DNA of 10,308 nt from assembly GCA_003573635.1 (NCBI GenBank), contig QUTJ01031197.1, positions 1 to 10,308 of the forward strand, given 5' to 3'. A program made the position numbers and the translations under genes. Under the pieces are notes generated by a model. The model had not been told where the DNA came from and made no database searches. It worked only from the letters and a program-made list of their open reading frames with translations. The stretch is from Goniomonas avonlea (Eukaryota > Cryptophyceae > Goniomonadida > Goniomonadaceae). Below are positions 1 to 6,654 of this stretch, piece after piece; within the stretch, counting starts at the first letter, position 1; each line of letters opens with the position of its first letter.

Positions 1-90
1 CTTGTGTCGAGACATGTGTCACAGAGGCTGGGGTGTGTGCTTGCCCTTGTGTCGAGATGTGTCACGGAGCTTGGGTGTGTGCTTGCACTT
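1..90. repeat. Two-copy tandem repeat, about 45-bp period
   Basis: A unit beginning with cttgtgtcgaga and ending in ggtgtgtgcttgc occurs at about 1-45 and again at about 46-87 with a few substitutions and a small indel. The left edge is cut by the window, so more copies may lie outside it. No reading frame here resembles a protein. Positions 91-250 hold nothing I can assign. Confidence 0.75.
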
Positions 91-252
91 CTTGCGCTCT
101 CCCCTTCCTTGCTGACAAGGAGGTACAGCAAGAAGTGGAACTCCGGAACGCCGATGTTGAACAGCTAACGACCACGCTACGTTCCTTCGTTGTCGAGTTC
201 TAGGTGGACGGGCAGCACCTTGTCACGCTCCATCCTGGTGGTGATGCTGTGA

Positions 253-490
253 CACCCATGCTGCACCATTGAGTGTGCTGCAACACACACGCTGGTCCCA
301 TGCTGCAACACACATGCTGTAACACACTCGCTGGTCCCATGCTGCAACACACATGCTGCAACACACACGCTGGCCCTATGCTGCAACACACATGCTGCAA
401 CACACACACTCTGGCCCATGCTGCATCACTGAGTGCGCTGCAACACACATGCTGGCCCTTGCTGCAACACACGCGCTGGCCCCATGCTGC
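253..490. repeat. Minisatellite, 39-bp unit, GC(T)G/CACA-rich
   Basis: About five to six copies of a unit built on ctggtcccatgctgcaacac and a following acatgctgyaacacac. The central copies keep an exact 39-bp period, and the right-hand copies are degraded. Because 39 is a multiple of three, several frames stay open on both strands and give repetitive peptides (for example a 13-residue unit starting HAGPMLQ). I regard these as a by-product of the repeat and not as a gene. The open plus-strand frame extends to about 965 only because the next repeats are also nearly in frame. Confidence 0.85.
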
Positions 491-499
491 AACTCATGC

Positions 500-705
500 T
501 GCCAACGCACACGGTGGACCCCTTGGGAAAGCAGTGGACCCTGTGGCAAAGCAGCAGGCGCGGCCTCAAGGGCCAGCAACGCACACCGTGGAGTCCGGGT
601 GGACCCCTTGGCGAAGCAGCAGGCGAGGGTCACTGCAACGCACACGGTGGTGTCAGGTGGACCCCTTGAGCTGGGTGGACCCCTTCGGCCTCAAGGGCCG
701 CGCGT
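500..705. repeat. Degenerate tandem repeat with caacgcacacggtgg motif
   Basis: Three diverged copies of a roughly 70-80-bp unit contain caacgcacac(c/g)gtgg, tggaccccttgg and gcaaagcagcaggcg. The phrase ggcctcaagggcc occurs twice. It directly abuts the 39-bp minisatellite. I see no coding signal. Confidence 0.65.
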
Positions 706-764
706 GGCACTTAGGCAGAGAGGCCACCCACGACGTCGGGCCGGCCTCCGATTTGCTTGCTGGA

Positions 765-985
765 GGATGCGGTGGCTTGTCCGCTATCGAACTCGTGAAG
801 TCGCGTCGACAACAATATTTAATAGTTGCCCTTGTGGTCACTGGCGGGTTCGGTTGCGAGTACGCTATCGAGCTCGTGAAGTGGCGTCGCCGACAGAGAG
901 AGAGAGAAATGGCAACAATATTTAATAGTTGCCCTTGGCTCTATGGTCACTGGCGGGTTCGGTAGCTTGTCGCTATCGAGCTTCC
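765..985. repeat. Tandem repeat with gctatcga(a/g)ctcgtgaag core
   Basis: The core starts at 783, 864 and, shortened, at 972, so spacings are 81 and 108 bp. Each full unit also carries caacaatatttaatagttgc, then cccttg and ggtcactggcgggttcggt. The second copy has extra material, including a short gaga run. The peptide made in one frame (AIELVK repeated) follows the repeat and is not evidence of a gene. Positions 986-1185 contain nothing I can assign. Confidence 0.75.
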
Positions 986-1185
986 AAGTGCTGACCTTTG
1001 CGACCATATATCTATCACGTTGCTCGTGGACATTAAATGGTCCGGACTTATGCCTCGAGCGTTGATCCGCAATACAATGACTAGAAATCATATGCGTATG
1101 CGTCTGAGTCTGCGACACTATCCTCGAGTTCCTTCACTCCCGTCTCCAATCTCTCCTGGTCTTCAAGGCCTCTCGCCCCATCTGC

Positions 1186-1325
1186 TCCGGTTTGACTTGA
1201 CTCAATCACTCCCCAGACCCATCAAACTGAGCTCCAGTTTGACTTGACTCAATCACTCCCCAGACACATCAAACTGGGCTCCAGATTTGACTTGAGGCAG
1301 TCACTCCCCAGACCCATCAGACCAG
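1186..1325. repeat. Three-copy tandem repeat, 47-48-bp period
   Basis: Units begin with tttgacttga at 1191, 1238 and 1286, each followed by a version of tcactccccagacccatcaa. Copy three is the most diverged. It is followed at about 1326-1358 by three short gattgatggca/gattgacggca units of about 12 bp. Confidence 0.8.
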
Positions 1326-1439
1326 ATTGATGGCAGATTGACGGCAGATTGATGGCATTAGGTCGGACGCACTTTGGGAGAGAAAAAGTGCGGGTTCTTG
1401 GCCAGATACCTGCACAAGGAAGATGTGTAAACTCGCTGG

Positions 1440-1610
1440 CAGTGGGCACACTGGGGCAAGCGTCTCGAGAAAGGTGGAGAAGGAGCTGACTGCATACAAA
1501 TGTGACCTGTTGACACTGACAGTGTGACTGGCTGTGGGCACACTGGGGCAAGAGTCTCGAGAAAGGTGGAGAAGGAGCTGACTCCGTGACAAATGTGACT
1601 GAGGTGAGAA
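1440..1610. repeat. Two-copy direct repeat, 92-bp period
   Basis: The segment gtgggcacactggggcaag, followed by a gtctcgagaaaggtggagaa stretch, starts at 1442 and again at 1534. The copies are nearly identical over about 60 bp and then diverge. No protein-like frame is recognised. Confidence 0.8.
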
Positions 1611-1641
1611 GTGTCGTGGGCGCATGGTCGAGAAGTGTGAG

Positions 1642-1785
1642 GGTACGAGTGAGAGACAGTACAGTGTCAGTGTCAGGACAGACCCATGCGGTACGAGTGA
1701 GAGACAGTACAGTGTCAGTGTCAGGACAGACCCATGCGGTACGAGTGAGAGACAGTACAGTGTCAGTGTCAGGACAGACCCATGC
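1642..1785. repeat. Exact minisatellite, three copies of 48 bp
   Basis: Three essentially identical 48-bp units start at 1642, 1690 and 1738 with ggtacgagtgagagacagta. The lack of divergence suggests recent expansion or homogenisation. The period equals 16 codons, so all frames that are open in one unit stay open. This explains the repetitive open frames on both strands (1586-1957 plus, 1249-1898 minus), which I do not call genes. Confidence 0.9.
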
Positions 1786-1786
1786 G

Positions 1787-1966
1787 CACACCAAGGCACC
1801 TCATGAAGTCGTTGAGCACACAACCACAAAGCAACAAGGCGAACGAAGCGCAGTGTCAGCACAGCACACCAAGGCAGTCGTTGAGCACACAACCACAAAA
1901 CAGCAAGGCGAGCACAGTGTCAGACGCATGCGCACAGCACACCCAGGCACCTCATGAAGTCATTGA
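1787..1966. repeat. Tandem repeat, 73-78-bp period, two and a half copies
   Basis: Copies start near 1787, 1865 and 1938 with cacaccaaggca or cacacccaggca. They contain gtcgttgagcacacaaccac and agcaaggcga. The third copy breaks off after cctcatgaagtcattgag. With the preceding families it makes 253-1966 almost continuous tandem repeat. Confidence 0.75.
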
Positions 1967-2372
1967 GCCCCGCGATGGCGCAGGACATTCGTGTCTGGTC
2001 CATGTTCGTGTCTGCCAGCAATCGCGGCATCCGCACTGTGAAAGTTCGTTAGCTCTCCAGATAGAAGCTCGGATCCCCAGTTACAATACGGATGCTCGTT
2101 AACCTCCGCGATGTGCGGGAGGGCGCTCGTGTCCACTCCAGTGCAAGTGTGGAATAGCAAGTTCCTGTACCCCAGCTATCATCATCAGGCATGCAAATAT
2201 ACGCGAGGTGCAACAGGTGCCAACAACAACCAAGTTTGCGCTCTGCAACAGGAGAATCGAGCAGCCTATCACTGAAGACATGCGTGTGCGTCGCCTTGCT
2301 GCGTGTTCCCGACCAACAAGCAAAATCCCCACCATCACTGACCTAACTCGGCAGAGGAGGCGGACACCTGCC
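1967..2372. other. Probable 3' portion of the MRG gene or spacer; no secure exon
   Basis: The MRG domain should continue for roughly 40-70 residues after the HLLRLL motif, so one or more terminal exons ought to lie here on the minus strand. A candidate begins at 2175 after a gatgatag acceptor, and its phase matches the late exon (reading AGVQELAIPHLHW). It is not a clear match to the usual MRG C-terminus, and that frame stops at 2099. I see no convincing polyadenylation signal. Confidence 0.3.
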
Positions 2373-2650
2373 ATATAACTCACCTGTTCACGCGGTGCAC
2401 GCGCTGCACTGCCATAGTACCCCACCACACAGGCGCTGCCGTATAACTCACCTAGGAGGCGCAGCAGGTGTTCCCCACCGTACACGCGCTGCACTGCCAT
2501 AGTCCCACCACACGTGCACTGCCGTATTACTCACCTAGGAGGCGCAGCAGGCGCTGCACTACCATAGTACCCCACCACACAGGTGCTGCCGTATAACTCA
2601 CCTAGGAGGCGCAGCAGGTGTTCCCCACCGTACACGCGCTGCACTGCCAT
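2373..2650 (-). repeat. Tandem repeat that copies the late MRG exon and its splice sites
   Basis: Four units align on a gtataactcac motif at 2373 (as atataactca), 2441, 2524 and 2591, giving spacings of 68, 83 and 67 bp. On the minus strand the 2591 and 2441 units each contain a gtgcag acceptor, a 37-nt exon encoding RVYGGEHLLRLL, and a gtgagttatac donor: 2638-2602 and 2488-2452. The middle unit lacks 18 bp inside the exon, removing the VYGGEH codons. The leftmost unit is degenerate and keeps only the flanks. Because 37 is not a multiple of three, using two copies in one mRNA would shift the frame, so probably only one is used. Confidence 0.8.
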
Positions 2651-4076
2651 ATCCATTTGCTCACGTCGCAGCCGTCTGTCACGTCGCGGAGTGAGAACAT
2701 GAGAGTCAGAGTGTGCGTGTGTGAGACAGAGGTCGGAACAAGACGTGGCTTCAGGTGAAGTTTCCTCTCTCCCCCAACGGCTTTGAGCTTTGCAGACATT
2801 CCAAGGCGCATCAGAAGTCAGTGTGAATTCAGGTGGAGGAGCAGGCCCTGTCGCTCCTGCATAAAAGGGAACACAACTGAGATCTCTCCGGGACATCCAC
2901 ATCCACAATGAGCTGAAGGGAGGAGCTATGTAGTGAACTGCAACGTACTGGTACTGTCGACGCTCGTTCGTCTGGTACAACAACACAGTGCCTAAGCACC
3001 GGCGAAAATACTCCAAAAGGTTTGTCACCAGCTCTTCTCTGCATTTATGGTCAGCGTTGTGCGCATGAAAACAAGCAAGCCAGCCGCACCGAGAGAACGA
3101 TCGACTCCCACCCTTGAGCTTGCCGTACGATTCGAGGATTTGGGCGACACACGGTTGGCGAGGGAGTTTGTGCAACTGTAGGGATATTTTAGTTTCGTGT
3201 AACATACTATGAGGGGTGAAGTTCTTCATCCCTTCAGCATACCTGCTCCTGTCGCACAACGTACGCCCAGTCTCGGATCACCATCTCTTGTAAAACCGAA
3301 GGCATCGTTAGTCGAACCTGAGGGGAATGAGCTCTGTGGTTCTGATTCACACAATTTCACCTGTGGGCCTCGCTCACTTTCTTCTTGCTGTCACAAAACG
3401 TCAAGATATTTGCTTTGGCACAATCGCACAACAGACCGATTCGATTGTGGGATCGTTGTCAATGCGCTGACGGGCCTCCTGGGTCAAGTTGCGCAAATCT
3501 GGTACCTATGAGCCACCGAACAAGATTCTGATGAACACTCACCAGCATCCGTCAAAGGTTTCAATTGTGTCTCTGCAGCCTTCCGTTTTTTCCCTGCTAA
3601 TTTCGGCGTGCTTGTTGCTGAGGCCACCGGCACGACCGGTTCTTTGTTGCCAGAACATAGAGGGCATGTGTACTTCGCTTTTGCTGCTTTGAGGTTGTAT
3701 TTTTCCCCACTTGCAGTAATGCAAGAATAATGGACCCATCGTGGGCAAAGATCGCAACCGATCCAAGGGTTGTCTGGACTCATATCAGGCTCACTCAGCT
3801 GACTGTAAAGTGGTCAAGGACTGAATCCAAGAATCGAACATTAAACCGAGAGGAGCGACCAAAGGATACTAGAGTTGCTTGCAGTACGGGCAATAGTTCC
3901 CCTACGAGGTGTGATTGTCGGGCCACGAACATCACAGTGGGTACCATGCAGAAGAAGACACCACAAGCGTTGCACAACGTAGCATGCGATCCGTCCTCCA
4001 ATTCCCAACCTTTTCGCCACGTCTCGCTCTCAGTTGATCCGCACTTGACGTTTGCACACGTCGTCTGCGCCGCCAT
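2602..4076 (-). CDS. GATA/VAL-like zinc finger + PHD finger + MRG domain protein, spliced (3' end unresolved)
   Basis: Probable chromatin reader of the nucleus. I spliced it by eye. Exons: 4076-3945, 3901-3870, 3802-3543, 3498-3437, 3387-3361, 3317-3243, 3175-3090, 3038-2949, then a late exon at 2638-2602. The first seven introns are 43-67 nt, have GT...AG ends, and keep one frame for about 254 codons. Domains: residues 7-38, a zinc finger with C7, C12, C35, C38 and WRKGW (the CX4C spacing recalls plant VAL-type more than classic GATA fingers); residues 48-104, a complete C4HC3 PHD (CPYC, CDLC, H79, C82, CPLC) whose first Cys pair is on its own 32-nt exon; a GKKRK basic patch near 125-129; then from residue 172 an MRG domain (RDWAYVVRQEQ, LPRQPCVAQILESY, YFRRCLGTVLLY, later VYGGEHLLRLL). 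The linker from the 2949 donor to the 2638 exon (phases 2 and 0 do not join directly) and the C-terminus are unresolved. Exons 4 and 5 are the least sure. The start is the first ATG before the finger; an in-frame ATG at 4139 is possible. It could instead be two genes. Confidence 0.72.
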
Positions 4077-4139
4077 GCTGGAGGCTGAGGCTGAGCGCTT
4101 TAGCGGAAACTTACCGGTATCGGTACCGGTAGCGAACAA

Positions 4140-4687
4140 CCGTAATCAAACGTGACTCCGGTAATGGATTCGTCAGTGAGGCCTGTGATCAGCCACCATC
4201 AGCTACAGTATGATCAGTGGAAATTGTGGAATACACGGAGGTGGGTCTCTCGCTCACCTCAGTTTTTTTCGGTCCCGGTATTGCAGGCCGTATCACACTA
4301 ATTCTCCACAGCTCGAGCCTTGAGCTTCTGTCGCCATACTGGACATCCGTTTATTTTGGACATCTCTTCGTTAATGTCTTCGCCGCAGACACGAGCCAAT
4401 GTAAGTTCCAGCTTTCCATGAGGACGTACGGCCATGATCAGTGATACTCCGGTCCTCGCACGTGCCCGAGCGCCATGAGCACGAGGTGCTGTCTGAGAAA
4501 ACTGCGGGCGGAGCGGCGTGTTCGACGGTCACAGTTCCAAACCAAGTCGGTGTCGACAACGTTGGGCACATGGGCAAAGGTCCCAAGCAACGCCAACGAC
4601 TCTGGTCAGTGCCGCTGACCAGCACCCCGCGTTAGAAGGAGAGAGGGGGGGGGCATTCCAACCATCCAGAAAAGAGAGGACTCGGAG
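4140..4687. other. Spacer upstream of the GATA-like/PHD/MRG gene
   Basis: This lies between the methyltransferase stop and the MRG-gene start, both on the minus strand, so it should hold the former's 3' UTR and the latter's promoter and 5' UTR. Just upstream of the chosen start, near 4111-4130, is an accggt/tcggt/accggt cluster that forms an imperfect palindrome. On the minus strand it runs into a GTAAGT donor-like site at about 4113, followed by a cagcctcag acceptor-like site, so a tiny 5' UTR intron is possible. Open frames of 60-85 codons exist on both strands, but none resembles a known domain. Confidence 0.4.
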
Positions 4688-4813
4688 AGAGAGGGCAGGA
4701 TGCGACATTAGGCGTTGGGGCCCTCCCAACCGATTTCTAAGGTTTTGTAGAGAGAGGGCAGGATGCAACATTAGGCGTTGGGGCCCTCCCAACCAAGTGC
4801 GGCAAGGTTTTGC
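4688..4813. repeat. 63-bp direct duplication spanning the methyltransferase stop codon
   Basis: Starting at agagagggcagga, a segment at 4688-4750 is repeated at 4751-4813 with a few mismatches. Both contain cattaggcgttggggccctc. The right-hand copy carries the real 3' end of the methyltransferase reading frame (GWEGPNA and stop TAA at 4773-4771). The left-hand copy repeats the same codons and stop in what should be the 3' UTR. Confidence 0.85.
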
Positions 4814-5133
4814 AGACGGGGGTCGTCCGGCGTGCGCTCCCACGGACACTGCCCGCAGTAGTCAGTGCCGTACACAAAGCCCTCGAGCCCTGTCGCGGGC
4901 GTGGTGGCGCCAATCTCGAGGACCTCGAACCACTGCTTGTAGAAGTCGTGCGGGTGCTTGAGCAAGCGAAAACGCACGCCGTACTTGCGCGCAATCTGCT
5001 TGGCAGGTTGGTGAAACCTGCGGTGTGCTGCGGGGCACGGTGCTGCGGGGTGCTGTGCTGCGCCAGGTGATGCAATTCGCGCTACACTGCGCCGTGCCGT
5101 GCCATGCGTTGTGGTGCGTGAGTGGGGGATGGT

Positions 5134-5170
<37 letters not shown>

Positions 5171-6453
5171 GACATGTACACAGTGCTATTGGAACTTGCA
5201 CAGACAAAGGCAAGACCAACCTGGACGTGTGCGAGCGCTTCACCGTCTTCCATGGTTGACGCGTGCGTGGAGGAGCACCAGTCGTCGTAAGCAATCTGCT
5301 TGCTGAGTCAGAAGGAGAACGTGTCGGCACATGAGAAAGAGAGAGAGAGAGCGGATTCAAGCCAGAGGGGTAGGCAGGCCGGGCAGAGAAGCAGGCAGCC
5401 AGGCCATGGCAAGTGGGTGACGAGCGAGAGAGTGTGGGCAGTGTAGTCGCGGACCTGAGTGCCAACAACAATGAGCTTCGATGCCAGCATCCAGTCCAGT
5501 GCCTGGTACGTTCCCAAATACATGTCCACATCGATGTCCACAAATCGTGCCGGCTGTCAAGGTTCGCGTGAGGAGAGTTCAGGACGGGCGTTCGGGGAGC
5601 ATACCCGCATGTCGTGTTGCGTCGCAAGACCTGGCTGCAGAGTGTGGTTGAAGAATCCGACAATAAAACTCAGCTGGGCCGGGTTCCCGCCACCTTTTAA
5701 AAACCGTGAACGCACTCGAGTGCAGGTCTCTGTAACAGAATCTGTCCTGAACGCCAGAGAAGCATCAAATGCCCCAGGAACCCATTCGTCGTTTTCGCTG
5801 TCTCCAGGAAAACCTTCCGGTTCGCCATCCGGTAGACCGGCAAAGGAATCAAAACCCCACATCATATTATAGTGGCCATGAAGCCCCTTGTTGATGCCAA
5901 CAAGTGAGTCTCCAGTGTAGACACCAAACTCGTAAACATCCATCTCTTCGAGCTTACTCTCTGGGAAAAATTTGAGTGACTCGTCCCATGGGCCCATCCT
6001 TCGCCAACCGGAGCCACCAATATACACTTGTTGATGGTAGTAACTGTCTGCCAGGGATCCACTTTTTTTGTTTTCTTGAGCCTGACGTTCAGCCGCGGCA
6101 ATCGCCTCAGGGTTTTGAACCGGCAAGGGTGTGTTCAATATCTCTATAAAGTCGAGCTCCACCTCCTCCACAATATTTCCAGAGGAATCGACTGTGACTA
6201 GCTTGAGGGTGTTATGCAATTGCCGTGAGACAGCATGCGGCACAGTGATTTCTCCAGCTTTTGCTTTTGTCTGAAAATCCAGCACCTCAACGAGATCTCC
6301 GTTCAAGTGGATCTGAAGTTTTGCAACGCGTTCCTGGTGCCGAAGGTCATACTTGAGGACATGACCATCGAGAACTTGAACCAGCACGAACTCATCAGGT
6401 CCCCCTCTGACGAGCTCACAGAGCAAGACAATGGCGAGCAAAAGCTTCGGCAT
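4771..6453 (-). CDS. TylF-like class I SAM-dependent methyltransferase with signal peptide, four exons
   Basis: Probable methyltransferase of the TylF/macrocin O-methyltransferase-like family; the substrate is unknown. Exons 6453-5605, 5553-5455, 5295-5221 and 4995-4771 (stop TAA) all join in phase 0 and give 415 residues. Residues 1-17 (MPKLLLAIVLLCELVRG) look like a signal peptide or anchor, which favours this ATG over the in-frame one at 6504 that would bury it. Residues about 18-110 are a strand-rich segment I do not recognise. The catalytic domain starts near 170: motif I DVYEFGVYTGDSL (172-184), FDSFAGLP (201-208), the acidic FVDIDVDMY (287-295), and YDDW (319-322). The DxDxD and DD positions match where the family binds metal and substrate. 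A KYGVRF...FKQWFEV-like C-terminal strand region then follows. Introns are 51, 159 and 225 nt, longer than those of the neighbours. The family is secure; location and substrate are inference. Confidence 0.85.
5134..5169. repeat. Homopolymer of 36 G (plus strand) inside methyltransferase intron 3
   Basis: An uninterrupted run of 36 G is read as poly-C in the transcript of the minus-strand gene, in the 225-nt intron between exons 3 and 4. Its exact length in the genome is doubtful because such runs are prone to replication and sequencing slippage. It lies upstream of the acceptor and could act as a pyrimidine tract. Confidence 0.95.
5338..5352. repeat. Short GA microsatellite in methyltransferase intron 2
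   Basis: A gaaagagagagagagag run lies inside the 159-nt second intron, read as CT-rich on the gene's strand about 45 nt before the exon 3 acceptor. It could contribute to the polypyrimidine tract. Confidence 0.6.
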
Positions 6454-6654
6454 CACCGAAACCAGAGGCAAACCACCGTCGCCGAATACGTACCGTACGT
6501 ACAACAGACAACTTACTGTAACTCAACTACTTGTACTGTAGTTGAGACGCTCCTCATTAACTTATATGTTTATTCGTTGATTAGCGTGGTGGACTAGCGC
6601 AGTCAAATCGCAGTGTGACTGCTCGTTCCGACCTTATTGGGAGCCATCGCCAGC
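6454..6654. promoter_or_regulatory. Divergent intergenic promoter region with inverted repeat
   Basis: Only about 200 bp separate the methyltransferase start (minus) and the PZP-protein start (plus), so both promoters must overlap or be shared. The region holds a perfect inverted repeat, ctcaactac (6522-6530) and gtagttgag (6538-6546), around a 7-nt spacer. It also holds an alternating gtac/cgta cluster (about 6489-6502) and an AT-rich stretch at 6556-6583. No canonical TATA box is evident. The function is inferred from position. Confidence 0.55.

Noticed and set aside
253-490. CRISPR-like regular repeats
   Set aside because: Units are contiguous with no unique spacers, and the DNA is eukaryotic. 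It is a minisatellite.
273-965. 230-codon plus-strand open frame with a Cys/His/Gln repeat
   Set aside because: It is produced by the 39-bp minisatellite and following repeats. All frames are open there, there are no splice signals or domain features, and composition follows the repeat.
1249-1898. Long minus-strand and plus-strand open frames across the 48-bp array
   Set aside because: The period is a multiple of three, so openness is automatic. Two minus-strand frames and two plus-strand frames are open at once, which argues against selection on any.
3037-3111. Shorter model for MRG exon 7 (donor at 3111, acceptor at 3037)
   Set aside because: It keeps frame, but makes the loop after ILESY too short for an MRG domain and uses a weaker acceptor. 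The donor at 3089 with the tgcag acceptor at 3039 fits better.
5082-5663. 193-codon minus-strand frame across the methyltransferase
   Set aside because: It is a shadow frame running through introns and the poly-C tract (giving poly-Pro). The real exons here are in other phases.
6453-6504. Upstream in-frame ATG for the methyltransferase (18 more residues)
   Set aside because: It would bury the clear hydrophobic signal peptide behind a charged segment, and it lies in the promoter-like interval. Not excluded without 5' mapping.
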